DNA from: Pelecanus crispus
Taxonomy: Eukaryota; Chordata; Aves; Pelecaniformes; Pelecanidae
DNA length: 64,000 bases
Assembly (NCBI RefSeq): GCF_030463565.1
Contig: NC_134645.1
Span: 69,501-133,500 of the forward strand
Direction of reading: 5' to 3'
Shown here: positions 1 through 9,892 of the stretch, piece after piece
How the letters are laid out: each line of letters opens with the position of its first letter
Position numbering within the stretch: position 1 is the first letter of the stretch
Notes under the pieces: model-generated
Databases searched by the model: none
Told to the model about the DNA's origin: nothing
Seen by the model: the letters and a program-made list of their open reading frames with translations, nothing else
Position numbers and translations under genes: made by a program

Positions 1-960
1 CACAGGGAGCGCGACAGAATGACAGAGAGAAAAAAGGGACAGAGAGCTGGACAGCATTGGAGGGAAAAACACAACTGTGATGAGCAGCTGGACAGAGAGA
101 TATGGAGATCCGAAAAGAGAGAAAGGAAAGAAGGGACAGCCAGCTGGACAGGGGGACACAGTTAGAACGAATGGAAGAGGGAATGGGGCAGAGGGAAAGA
201 AAGACAGAAAAGATAGAGAGAGGAAGCAGGGCAGAGGGACAGCAAGAGGAAAAAAAGAAAGGGACAGAGCGCTGGACAGAGATGGAGAAAAAAGCAGCAG
301 GGACAGAGGACAAGGTGCAGAAAGAGTGACAGGGAGCAGGGCAGATGGGGGGGGGAGGGAACAAAACAGGGCAGCAGCAGGATGGAGATGGAGAAGAAGA
401 AAACACCTGGGATGGTCAACAGGACAGAGACAAACATGAATACAGGCAGGGAGTGGAACAAAGGAAGATAGCAAAAAACGACGGGATAAGCAGCGAGACA
501 GAGCAACAGACAAGCATAATGACAATGAGAGAGAGAGAAAGACAAAGACCTTGAGAAGCACAGGGGGCTGGAGAAAGAAAGGGAGGTATTAGGAGCCCTG
601 CGGAGACACAGAGGACAACGAAAACTAGAACAGGAAGCAGACGGTGAGCTGATGAAAAAAAACAGGGACAGTGAGCAAGAAAAAGGGATAGAGAAAGAGA
701 AGGAAGGAAGGAGGGAGATAGGAAGGCAGGGACACGGAGTGGCACGTACAGGCGCAGAGAAGAAAAGGACGCTAGGGAACAGGTCAGAGCAATTGTGGGG
801 AAAAAGGGATAGATGCAGATCAGGAGAAAGAGATGGAATAGGAAAAAAACCCAATGGTTGCAGGACAGAGACAGAGGATGAAAAAAAACAGGGAGAGGCA
901 GCAGGAGGGAAGAACAGAGAGGCAAGGAGAGATAAAGGGACTGGGACGCGCAAGAGGGGA
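1..960 (+). repeat. Polypurine minisatellite tract 1
   Basis: Almost uninterrupted A/G-rich plus strand made of degenerate copies of a unit like GGGACAGGGAGCAGGACAGA plus variable GGAGAAAGAAG filler. The minus strand is correspondingly pyrimidine-rich, which yields long Ser/Leu/Pro/Phe-rich open frames that look like composition artefacts rather than genes. Confidence 0.85.
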
Positions 961-988
961 GGCTGGGCCCCGAGGGCCCGGGACTCAC

Positions 989-1142
989 CACAGCTCTCGC
1001 TCTCTGCGCTGCCAGGGGAATTTCCCAGTTCAGACGCTTCCTTCTCCTTCTCTCCTCCCTTCCTCTTCTGTAACTCCGGTCGCTTGGCTGTCCTCCACCT
1101 AAGAGAATACACGGGTCTCTTACAGCTCTCATGAGACAACAC
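989..1142 (-). other. Exon-like minus-strand open frame with GTGAGT donor (copy 1)
   Basis: On the minus strand a frame beginning near 1142 reads through residues ...RPVYSLRWRTAKRPELQ... and ...SAESESC, and ends exactly at a perfect GTGAGT splice donor (intron side 983-988). The same frame and donor persist at 14559 onwards and, with length-preserving changes, at 6920 onwards. In the fourth copy (about 4590) the donor is GTGCGT and the frame has a TGA at 4690-4692. I do not recognise the peptide. It may be the first exon of an unknown transcript or chance openness in GC-rich DNA. Confidence 0.3.
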
Positions 1143-2189
1143 TGCCTAGACGCGTAGCCTCGCTCGCTCGTGCGCTCTGCAACTACAAAGAAGGATCCTT
1201 CCTTGCCCAGAGAGGCAGGCGCTTTCTTGCCCGCAGCGGGAGGCAGCTGCCGGCTGCACCCTCTTTAGTGTATTCTTCAGCTGCTTTACCTGTCTCTGCC
1301 CTTGCCAGCTTCAGCCACAGCAGCTCTCCTCCACAGCCAGCAAGCGCTCCGCCTGCCCCTTTTCTCCCCCACACCGCTAGGAGTGCAAGGCCAGGCACAG
1401 ACAACCCATGCCAGCCTGAACCTGGGGCAGTCAACGGCATCTCCAGGGGAGGAACGGGCAACCGTGTCCTCAGCGTGGCCTCTGGGAGGGGGAAAGAATA
1501 ACCAGTGGCCATTATTACCAGAGCCTGCCCCCGGCCACAGCCCCTCCTTATGCAGGGGCTTCTGCAGACACCGCTCCTTCCCTGCACTGCTGCTATCGGT
1601 ACCGCATTAAGGGAGAATCCAGCGCGTTCGAGGGCCAGCTCCCAGCCTTCGCGACAGGCCTTGGGGGTGATCTAGGGCTACAGGACAGGCTTCAGGGCAG
1701 GTGCTGGAGCTGGGGGCAGCTGCATGGGCTCAGTGGGCCCGGGGGGGGGCTCAGGGGGACCTCTGGCGAGTTGGGGACGTGCCTGCCGTCTGCGCCAGCG
1801 GCATGTCCTCCTTCTTCCCTCCTACCGCCGCTCTCTCTCGGGGAACTCCCCGGGGCTGCCCCGACCCTACTCGCCCCCAGCTGCCCGGCAGCCTGCCGCA
1901 GCGGCAGCTTTGAAGCTTCCCTTCCCGCCACCCCCGGGAGCCCGGCAGGCAGCAGACACCCCTGCACCCACCAAAGGGGCTCACTCACATCACATCACAT
2001 CGCCGCTGCTCCTGGCCCTCACCCGCCACCGGCAATCGCGCCCGCCGCGCCGCCATGCCGCTCCCGCACACCGCGCATGCGCCGGACACCGACGGCGCGC
2101 CAGAGGGGCCACACCCGGCGCGCGAACGCCGGGACGCAGCACCGCGATTCGGCCACCAGGCTGCCGCGTGACTGGGCCGTGCCGCGAAA

Positions 2190-2231
2190 ACTACAGCTCC
2201 CGGCATGCTCCGCGCAGGCAACATGGCCGAC
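2190..2231 (+). promoter_or_regulatory. ZNF143-type and YY1-type sites, copy 1
   Basis: The ACTACAGCTCCCGGCATGC element (2190-2208) matches the ZNF143/STAF long motif. Eleven bases later CAACATGGCCGAC (2219-2231) matches a YY1 site, which in real promoters often lies just downstream of the start site. An ATG inside the YY1 site opens a frame, but that frame differs between the two duplicate copies. Confidence 0.55.
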
Positions 2232-2989
2232 CGCAAGCCCCTTCCCCAGCACCGCAGCTGCCGGCACGCCGCGAGAGGCAGCCGGCCCCGCTTTCTCCCT
2301 TCCGGGGACGCCGCCGTTCCCCCCGCCCGCCGGCGCCCCCGGGAGCCCTGCCGAGCCCTCGGCGCAGCCCCGCGCTCCTCAGGCAGCCCCCGCCGCCCGG
2401 CTACGGCACACGGCGCAGCACCCCCACACGCCCCGGCTCCCCTCGCCGCCAGCTGCGACACGACACGACACGACGAGGCAGCCCCGCACTCCCCCGCAGG
2501 CACCGTCGCCCTCCCGGGCCATCGCCCGGCCCCGGCTCATCTTCTCCCTCGGTGCAGGTGCAGCCACAGCCCAGCGACCGCTCCACTCCTCCCCTTGCCT
2601 CACACCGGCCCCTCCACGGCCCCCCGGGGCAGGGCAGCACCGGCAGCACCAGCCCCTCCACCGGCAGCCACCCCTTTACAGGGAGGGGCCCTGGCCATCA
2701 GCCTCACTGCCCGCACCTGGGGCTCCTCCAGCCCCGGCCCACAGCTGGAGCCCAGCAGGAACAGGGGGCCATTGCCTGTCCCCCACAGCGTGTCACCTCC
2801 TACCCTGGGCCCCATCACAGCCCCTTGCCTGGTGCAAAGGGAGCGCAAATGCAGCCGGCAAGTGATTATTCAGTTATGCACGTAACAAGTCCCGGGAGCG
2901 AGTCTGCTCCGGGGCTCAGGGCCCCCAACACTCCCCCTGCCCCTGGGACACCCTGGCCGTGGTTCCGGGAGCCACGCTTGTCGGTGCGG

Positions 2990-3780
2990 GTGGAACGGAC
3001 AGAGGTGGAGGATGCCAAAAATGAGGAGCGGGGCGCTGGACAGGGGGGTGTAGAGAGAAAGCACGAGGCAGGGAATGGGACAGCAAGAGAAGGACGGGGA
3101 CGAGGGAGCCCGACAGAGGTGGAGAAAGAAGCAGCAGGGAGAGAGGCTGCAGAAAGGGGGAGAGGGAGCTGGACAGACACTGACAAAGAGGGACGGGGAG
3201 CAGGATGGAGATGCGGGAGAAACCTGGGACGGGCAGCAAGACAGAGAGGGAGGAGAGAAGAACAGGGGCAGGAAGCTGGACCAAGAGACATGGGGAAAGA
3301 CAAAAAAGCAGCGGCAAGAGCATGGCAGAGAGGGAGGAATGAAACAACAGGGACAGGGAACCAGGACAGCGAACAACAGAGGGAAGGGGCCGGGAGGGTG
3401 CGTGGGATGACAACACAAACCAAACCCCGCAGCTACATGCTGCAGGGCGGAGAGGGAAGAATAAAGAAATAGGGACAGGGAGCTGGAAAAAAAAGAGAGC
3501 AGGAGAGCAAAAAGGGTAGCAATGTGTACAGAAAGAAGAGGGGGGGGGCAATTCTAAAATAGGGTCCTCGGGGAGCCAGAGACAGTGAGATGGACAAAGG
3601 ACAAAAGCGACAGCCTACAGGGCGGAGAACGAGGAATTCACGAACAGGGGCAGAGCGATGGCGCCAGAGAGAGACGGAGAAAGGCAAGCAAATAGCGTGG
3701 AGCTACGGGACAGAAAACGTGAAATGAAAGAACAAAGAGAGGGAGCCCGGCAGAGAGAGACTGAGGGGAAAAATCCAGAC
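2990..3780 (+). repeat. Polypurine minisatellite tract 2
   Basis: Same GGGACAG/GGAGCAGGA-type purine repeat as at 1-960, with the same strand bias. Its duplicate is at 16560-17240. Confidence 0.8.
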
Positions 3781-3904
3781 CGCAACCCCCATTCCCCAGT
3801 TCCCCTGCGCTGCTCGGGACGAGGGAGGTAGAGAAATCGGGAGTGAAGTTGAGCCCGGGAACAGGGGAGGGGGTGGGGGGAAGGTGTTTTAAGATTTAGG
3901 TTTT

Positions 3905-4132
3905 TTAAGATTCAGTTCTTATTTCTCATTATCCTACCCCAATTTGACTGGTAATCAATTAGACTGGTTTCCTCAAGTTGAGCCTGTGTTTTGCCTGTGA
4001 CAGTAATTGCTGAGCAATCTCTCCCTGTCCTTATCTCAACCCACGAGCTTTTCATTCTATTTTTTCTCTCTGCTGTCCAGCTGAAGAGGGGAGCGACAGA
4101 GCACCTTTGGTGGGCGCCTGGCATCCAGCCAC
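3905..4132 (+). mobile_element. Truncated LTR fragment, endogenous retrovirus
   Basis: Contains the TTATCTCAACCCACGAGCTT box that other LTRs in this window carry near their polyadenylation region, followed by a LTR-terminal-like GGTGGGCGCCTGGCATCCAG segment. It is AT-richer than the purine tracts on either side. No terminal repeats or target duplication were seen, so this is a partial, old copy. The exact family is uncertain. Confidence 0.45.
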
Positions 4133-4139
4133 GGGGGCA

Positions 4140-4560
4140 CCGGGACGGACACAGAGAGATGGACAAAAGGAAAAAGCAAAGGGCTACACAGCAGAGAGGA
4201 AGGAATTAAAAAACAGGGAAGGGAAGTGAAAAAAGAGCGAGATGGAGAAGGGGGCGGGGGGGAGCCAGCGACGGCAAAAATAGTGACAGGCTACAGGACA
4301 CAGAGGCAGGAATGCAAAAGTAGTGGCCAGGTGCTGGGCAGAGAGAGAAACAGAAGGAAAAAACTAGCCATGGGCTACAGGGCAGAGAGAGGGAGGACCT
4401 AAAAGATGGGGACAGGCAGATGCTCAGAGCGAGATGCAGAAAGGAGGTACAGGGGAGAAGGGGGCGGGGGGGGGGGGGTGGGAAATTAACCCCCACAAAA
4501 AATTGCAGCGGCGTGGGAAACCGAGGGGGCCGGGGAGGGGCAAGGAGGGACCCGGACGCA
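4140..4560 (+). repeat. Polypurine minisatellite tract 3
   Basis: Shorter A/G-rich tract of the same type, leading into the diverged promoter module at 4580. Confidence 0.7.
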
Positions 4561-4579
4561 CAGGAGGGGAGACAGGGCT

Positions 4580-5870
4580 CCGAGGGCCCGGGACGCACCG
4601 CAGCTCTTGCTCTTGGCGCTGCCGGGAGCACTTGCCTGTTTGGACGCTGCTTTCTCCTTCTCTCCTCCCTTCCTCTTCTGTGACTCCGGTCACTCGCCTG
4701 TCCTCCACCTACGAGGATACACAGGTTTCTTACAGCTCTCACGAGACACGGCTGCCCAGACACGTCGCCTCGCTCGCTCGTGCGCTCTGCAACTACAAGG
4801 AGGGATCCTTCCTCACCCGGAGAGGCAGGCGCTCTTTTGCCCGCAGCGGGAGGCAGCTGCCGGCTGGACCCTCTTTATTTTGTTCTTCAGCTGCTTTACC
4901 TGTCTCCGGCCTCCCCAGATTCAGCTGCGGCAGCTCCCGGCCACAGCCAAGAAGCGCTCCACCTGTCCCTTTTTGCCCGTGCCGCCAGGACAACGGGGCC
5001 AAAGGCAACCCACGCAAACCTGAGCCGGATGCAGTCAACAACATCCCCGGAGAGGAACCAAAAACGGAGTCTTCAGCGCTCCCTCTGGGAGAGGGAAAGA
5101 AAAAGCCACCGTTATCCACACCGATAACCAACCGTAGCTCTCCTCAGGCCAGAACCCCCTCCTTCAGCATGAGCTCCTTCCCCAAACCAATGCTAACGGC
5201 ACCAGCATTTATGGAGAATACAGCGTGTTCAAGGGCCAGCCTGCGGCCATGAGGACAGCATTTGGGGGCCGTCTGCGGCTACGGGACACGCTTCAGGGGA
5301 GCTGCCGGAGCTGGGGGCAGCTGCACGGGGCGAGCCGGGCTGGAGGAGTTCTGTGGAGTTGGGGAGGCACCCAGCGCCTTTTCCAGGGGGTGGGAAGGTC
5401 TCCAGGTACCCAGAGGGGTGGGGGCAGCCATCTCCTGCCCCTCTCCACCAGCTCTCACAAAAGCCCTGGGACCTGCCCTGACGGGGCCCGACGCCAACCG
5501 ACCGTCAGCCGGTCCCACCGCTGGGTTGCAAACGTCCTTGCGACTCGTCGGCGCTCTCAGGCAGGCGTGCCCCAGCAGCACCATCCCCCGAGGCTGCAGC
5601 CCTTTTGCACTGAGGGGCCATCACCATCAGCCCCCACCCTCGGGGCTCCTCCAGCCCCAGCCCACACCTGCAGCCATGGCCCCTGACACCTGCCACGTAA
5701 CCTGCTCCCCTGGACTCTCTGGCAGCCGCTCACCAAGCACAAAGCACTGCAAACACAGCCCCATAGTGCAAAGGAGACAGCAAGTGTTTATTCATTAAAG
5801 CCTACAAGTCCCGGGAGCAAGTCTGCTCCGGGGCTCGGTGCCCGTACACTCCCTCCTTCCCCTGGCACAA
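4580..5870. repeat. Diverged partial promoter module (third copy)
   Basis: Bases 4580-5150 align with 960-1540 and 5200-5340 with about 1600-1730. Bases 5560-5860 align with 2650-2940, including the CCCGGGAGCAAGTCTGCTCC stretch. The middle part with the ZNF143/YY1/NRF1 motifs is missing. The exon-like frame carries a stop here, so this is an older, decayed module. Confidence 0.7.
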
Positions 5871-5899
5871 TTTAGCGGTCGTTACCGGAGCAGCCGATA

Positions 5900-6830
5900 T
5901 GGAACACGAAGAGAGCGCAATGGGGAGCAGGGCAGAGGAACAGGAAGAAAAAATAAAATGAGGGAGCGAGATGCACACATCGCTAAAAAAAAAGGCACGA
6001 GTAGTCCTACAGGGACACCGCGGAAGAACGAACAGGGTCATGGAGCAGGCCAGAGGGAAAGTGACGAGCGGGCAGCAGCCGGCTGGAGAGAGAACCTGCG
6101 TGAGAGGAAGGGAGGGAGGAAAAAAAGATAGAGAATGAGCCAGAGAGATTGAGGGAAGAAGAGAGGTGCGGATCAGGACAAAGAGAGGGAGAAAGACAAA
6201 CCAGCGCTGGGCTGCAGGATGAGAAGAAAGGGAGCAGGACAGAGGGGAATAACGGGACGACGAGCTGGGCGGGGGGGGGGGGTGTAGCGAGAAACAATGG
6301 GACAGGCAGCAGTACGGAGATATACAGGCAAAACGTCAGGGGGAGGATGGAGGGCAGAGAGAAGAAAAGAAATGGGACAGGGAGCAGGGTGCAGATTAAG
6401 AAAGAATCATGAGAGACAGGGAGAGAGACAGGACCAAGGCTGACAAAGGGATAGGGAGAGAAAGAGAAGGAAGGTAGGAGAGCAATAGGAAGGCAGGGAC
6501 ACGGAGCAGCACGTACAGGCACAGCGAGGAAGAGAACGCCAGGGAACAGGCCAGAGAAAGTTGGGGCGGGGGGCGCGGTAAAGAGACAGACACAGATCAG
6601 GACAAAGAGATGGAAAAAGGAAAAAAACAGCGATGGGCTGCAGGACCAAGATGGAGAATGGAGAAAAAAAAAAAAAAAGGAGGGAGAGGTAGCAGGACAA
6701 AAGCGCAGAGAGAAAAAGGGAGTGGTAGAACAAGCGAGATGAAGGAAGAGAGGAAGAGGGAGTGGGAGAGAAGAGAAAGGAGAAGAGAGGTGCAGGGAAG
6801 GGGCGGGGGCCGGGGGTAGAAATCGCAGCA
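5900..6830 (+). repeat. Polypurine minisatellite tract 4
   Basis: A/G-rich tandem repeat as above, containing short homopolymers (a G run near 6270 and an A run near 6670). Confidence 0.8.
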
Positions 6831-6889
6831 GCGTGGGAAAGCGAGGGGGCCAGGGGCGGGGCAGGGAGGCAATCGGACGCACGGCAGGG

Positions 6890-7480
6890 GAGACAGGGCC
6901 CCGAGGGCCCGGGACTCACCGCAGCTCTCGCCCTTGGGAGAATTTGCCAGCTCAGACGCTGCTTTCAGCCTCTCTCCTCCCTTCCTCTGCTGTAACTCCG
7001 CTCGCTCGGCCGGCCTCCCCCTGAGAGAACACACGGGGCTCTCCCGAGAGCACGGGCCCAGCGGGCAGGCGACACCCCCGCACCACCAAAGGGGCTCGCT
7101 CGCCTCACCGGGGCTCCTGCCCGCTGCCCGCCACCCGCCACCGCTCATCACGGCCAGCACCCTGCCGCGCTGCAGCGGCAGCCAAGGCTGCGGCAGTGCT
7201 GCTGCCGACCCGCGCGGTGCCAGCGCTGCAGGAACCGCGCTCGCCTGGGGCCAGCACCGGCGCTGCTGTTCCGCCTCGTGCGCGCTGAGAGCACGGCCGG
7301 GGGCGGCAGCGGCGTTTCCTTACTGGCGGGCAGCGCCAAGCACGGCGGCATCGCCCCGCAGGTGCAGCGGCATCGTGTGGCTGTTACCGACGGACGGCAC
7401 TGCCGAGCACATGGACGCACCCCCGCACGTGCGGCTGCCGAGCTGCAGCGGTCACCGGACGGCAGCAGCATCTTGAAAGT
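6890..7480. repeat. Diverged partial promoter module (fourth copy)
   Basis: Starts with the same CCGAGGGCCCGGGACTCACC boundary as at 971-990 and keeps the exon-like minus frame with an intact GTGAGT donor (6914-6919). The frame differs from copy 1 by substitutions and multiples of three. The right end (about 7450-7510) matches 17620-17670, the sequence that follows the CTCF/NRF1-like repeat in copy 2. Confidence 0.65.
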
Positions 7481-7518
7481 TCTTTTCTGATTATTTCGTA
7501 GAATGAGACATGAATAAA

Positions 7519-7556
7519 AAGTGAGAAAACTCATGGGTTGAGATAAAAAGAGTTCA
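7519..7556 (-). mobile_element. Short LTR remnant
   Basis: The GTGAGAAAACTCATGGGTTG string is the reverse complement of the LTR box TTATCTCAACCCATGAGTTTTCTCAC seen in the full LTRs. Only this short piece remains. Confidence 0.35.
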
Positions 7557-7609
7557 ACCGCCAACCACCAGTAAGGCAAAGAGACCCTCTTTTTTAAGGC
7601 AAAGAGACC

Positions 7610-7835
7610 CCTGCAGCCTGTGACCCCCTCGATGTCCCCCTCTGATGTCCCCCATCCCTCCTGTGACCCCCAATGTCCCCCTGTGACCCTCCAATGTCCC
7701 CCTGTACCACCTATGACCTCCCTGATGTCCCCCCCATGACCCCCAATGTCCCCCTGTCCTCCCGTGACCCCTGATGTCCCCCCATCACCCCCCAATCTCC
7801 CCCTGTACCCCCATGACCCCCCCCATATGCCACAG
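7610..7835. repeat. C-rich minisatellite
   Basis: Imperfect tandem units built on GACCCCCAATGTCCCCCTGT, each about 20-30 bases. No coding meaning is apparent. Confidence 0.8.
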
Positions 7836-7839
7836 GGAG

Positions 7840-8015
7840 CACAACCCTTGTACGAGACAGTGGAGAAACCACAGAGACAGCTAGGGGTGGCTCCCAGGGC
7901 GCTGGGGGGGGTCAGAGGAGTTTTGGGGGTGTTGGGGGAATTTGGGGGGGGCACGGAGCCCCCTCCTGCCATGGGGAGCACAACCCTTACAGGAGGCACT
8001 AGAGAATCCCCGGGC
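7840..8015. repeat. Short duplicated segment with a shared GGGAGCACAACCCTT core
   Basis: GGGAGCACAACCCTT occurs at about 7845 and again at about 7976, with related flanks including a G-rich spacer, so this looks like a roughly 130-bp tandem pair. On the minus strand a CCCCCGCAG acceptor-like string lies near 8016, but what follows does not resemble the next POLD1 exon. Confidence 0.45.
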
Positions 8016-8070
8016 GTAGCTGCGGGGGTGTGGGTGTGAGGGGGTGTTCGGGGGGGGGTCCCCGACTCAC

Positions 8071-8210
8071 GGGGGGCCCCAGGACGTAGAAGTAGGGGGC
8101 GAAGCCGTGGCCGTGGAGGCAGACGCTGTTGCCGGCTGCCGTCACCCCGAACATGTGGAGGACGGGGATGGGGCCGTGGGTGGCCCCCAGCATCCCGGGG
8201 AGGGGGGACC
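8071..8210 (-). CDS. POLD1 exon (DNA polymerase delta catalytic subunit), isolated
   Basis: The minus strand encodes a 140-base exon, with a polypyrimidine stretch and CCCAG acceptor at 8211-8220 and a perfect GTGAGT donor at 8065-8070. Its peptide includes PIPVLHMFGVTAAGNSV and HGHGFAPYFY. This matches the N-terminal region of POLD1 (human has VPVLRAFGVT and HGFAPYFY), before the exonuclease domain. POLD1 is the catalytic subunit of the replicative polymerase delta. I found no preceding or following POLD1 exon within several kb, and copy 2 of the duplication lacks it. It is either an orphan exon moved with GC-rich DNA, part of a gene with very long introns, or an assembly join. Birds keep POLD1 in very GC-rich DNA that is often missing from assemblies. 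Confidence 0.75.
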
Positions 8211-8380
8211 CTGGGAGGAGGGGGGGGGGGCACAGCTGGGTGAACCCCCCCGAACTGGGGAGACGGGGCGGCGGGGGGCGTACAGCGGCATCACCCGCCC
8301 AGCAGGGGGGAGGTTCGTTGCCCCCCTGGGACCCAGCGGTGCCCCCCTGAGGGACCCATGGGTCTGAGTGGCCCCCCGAG

Positions 8381-9356
8381 GGCAATTCCCGCCTCCCTTC
8401 GGCACTCCCCGATTCCCCTTGGCAATTCCCGCCTGCCTTCGGCGATTCCCGCCGCCCTTCTGCGATTCCCGGCACTCTTCGGCACTCGCCGCCGCCCTTC
8501 GGCACTCGCCGCCGCCCTTCGGCGATTCCCGGCACTCTTCGGCGCTCGCCGCCGCCCTTCGGCGATTCCCGGCACCCTTCGGCGCTCGCCGCCGCCCTTC
8601 GGCGATTCCCGGCACCCTTCGGCGCTCGCCGCCGCCCTTCGGCGATTCCCGGCACCCTTCGGCGCTCGCCGCCGCCCTTCGGCGATTCCCGGCACTCTTC
8701 GGCGATTCCCGGCACCCTTCGGGACTCGCCGCCGCCCTTCGGCGATTCCCGGCACTCTTCGGCACTCGCCGCCGCACTTCGGCGATTCCCGGCACCCTTC
8801 GGCGATTCCCGGCACTCTTCGGCACTCGCCGCCGCCCTTCGGCGATTCCCGCCGCCCTTCGGCACTCGACGCCGCCCTTCGGCACTCGACGCCGCCCTTC
8901 GGCACTCGACGCCGCCCTTCGGCACTCGACGCCGCCCTTCGGCGATTCCCGGCACCCTTCGGCACTCGCCGCCACCCTTCGGCGATTCCCGGCACCCTTC
9001 GACGATTCCCGGCACCCTTCGGCACTCGCCGCCGCCCTTCGGCGATTCCCGGCACCCTTCGGGACTCGCCGCCGCCCTTCGGCGATTCCCGGCACTCTTC
9101 GGCACTCGCCGCCGCCCTTCGGCGATTCCCGGCACCCTTCGGCACTCGCCGCCGCCCTTCGGCGATTCCCGGCACCCTTCGGCACTCGCCGCCGCCCTTC
9201 GGCGATTCCCGGCACCCTTCGACGATTCCCGCCGCCCTTCGGCACTCGCCGCCGCCCTTCGGCGATTCCCGGCACTCGCCGCCGCCCTTCGGCACTCGCC
9301 GCCGCCCTTCGGCACTCGCCGCCGCCCTTCGGCACTCGCCGCCGCCCTTCGGCGAT
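8381..9356. repeat. 20-bp GC-rich minisatellite, copy 1 (about 49 units)
   Basis: Two alternating 20-base variants, CGGCGATTCCCGGCACCCTT and CGGCACTCGCCGCCGCCCTT, repeat with strict 20-base register and almost no indels. The first few units near 8381-8450 are more diverged. Because 20 is not a multiple of three, each frame cycles with a 60-base (20-residue) period, and several frames on both strands stay open for 1 kb. That openness follows from the repeat and is not evidence of a protein. Confidence 0.95.
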
Positions 9357-9545
9357 CGAGCGGGGCTAGGACTGCAGTACCAAATTTTGGTCACCGGGTG
9401 GCAGCACCGTGCCCCGGCAAAGAGCCCCACTGCGCATGCGCGGAGCCGGAGCTTCACGACCGTATTCGCGCACCACGTGGCAGCACAGAGCGCGGCAAAG
9501 CGCATGCGCCGGGCTGCCGCTGCAGGACCCGGATGGGAATGAGCA
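9357..9545 (+). repeat. CTCF-like / NRF1-like repeat units, copy 1
   Basis: Two units related to the array at 17225-17610: CTGCAGTACCAAATTTTGGT, then CACCGGGTGGCAGCA (CTCF-like core) near 9392, then the NRF1 palindrome TGCGCATGCGC near 9432. A second CACCACGTGGCAGCA follows near 9471 and GCGCATGCGCC near 9501. Near-identical copies lie at 18800-18990. Confidence 0.55.
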
Positions 9546-9713
9546 ACACGCTGGCGATTCTTGGGCTTCGCTGTTCTCTGTGCACCTGTCCTCACCTCTG
9601 CGCTGTCGGAACTCTGCTCTCCTCATCCCGCCTACACACGAGGAAGGCTTCCTGTGCAGGGCTTGTCCATTAGCTGAGAACACGACGTCGCGTAGTCCGG
9701 AACGGCCCTTTAG

Positions 9714-9892
9714 TCAGTTGGGGTCAGCTGTCCCGCCCGTGTCCCCTCCCAACCCCTCGTGCCCCCGAGCCCGCTCGGCGGCGGGGCGGTACGAGGAGCC
9801 GAAAAAGCCTCAGCTCGGTGCAAACGCTGCTCGGCAGTGGCTAAAACACCAGCTAAAACATCAACGCCGTTCCCAGCACAAATCCCAAACAG
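9714..9892 (-). mobile_element. LTR fragment (same family as the LTR at 59984)
   Basis: On the minus strand this matches the central part of the LTR at 59984-60576: the CAGCACAAATCC-type, CACTGCTCAGCGG-type and CCCAACTTCTTGTGCC-type segments occur in the same order. It has no terminal sequences. It is duplicated at 19159-19337, so it predates the segmental duplication. Confidence 0.6.

Larger units (their letters stand above)
961..2980. promoter_or_regulatory. CpG-rich promoter-like module A (copy 1)
   Basis: GC- and CpG-rich stretch between two purine tracts. It carries an NRF1-type palindrome GCGCATGCGC at 2073-2082, a ZNF143/STAF-type ACTACAGCTCCCGGCATGC at 2190-2208 and a YY1-type CAACATGGCCGAC at 2219-2231. 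This combination is typical of vertebrate housekeeping promoters. No known first exon could be attached to it. An exon-like minus-strand frame ends at a GTGAGT donor at 983-988. The same module recurs at 14540-16550, and partly at 4580-5870 and 6890-7480. Confidence 0.6.

Noticed and set aside
162-1142. 326-residue Ser/Leu/Phe-rich minus-strand open frame over the purine tract (with relatives at 13731-14829)
   Set aside because: The body of the frame is the complement of a polypurine minisatellite. Composition explains the lack of stops, and the frame is not kept through the repeat. Only its upstream part (989-1142) was kept as a candidate.
2205-2885. 226-residue Pro/Ala-rich plus frame starting at the YY1-linked ATG
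   Set aside because: The duplicate frame (15775-16434) shifts phase part-way because of an indel, so the protein is not conserved even between near-identical copies.
1724-3472. 582-residue plus-strand frame through the CpG module and purine tract
   Set aside because: The frame crosses a promoter-like CpG module into a minisatellite and is very Pro/Ser/Arg-rich. The duplicate has different frame joins.
7860-8016. Next POLD1 exon after the CCCCCGCAG string
   Set aside because: The translated sequence does not resemble POLD1 in any frame and lies in a local tandem repeat.
8381-9356. CRISPR-like regular repeats
   Set aside because: Units are contiguous 20-mers with no unique spacers, in an avian genome.
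7999-9595. Open frames of 390-440 residues with EGRRRVPKGG/AGNRRR-type repeats on the minus strand and FGTRRRPSA-type on the plus strand
   Set aside because: Several frames on both strands are open at once because the 20-base unit has no stop triplets in those frames. This is a repeat artefact, not a gene.
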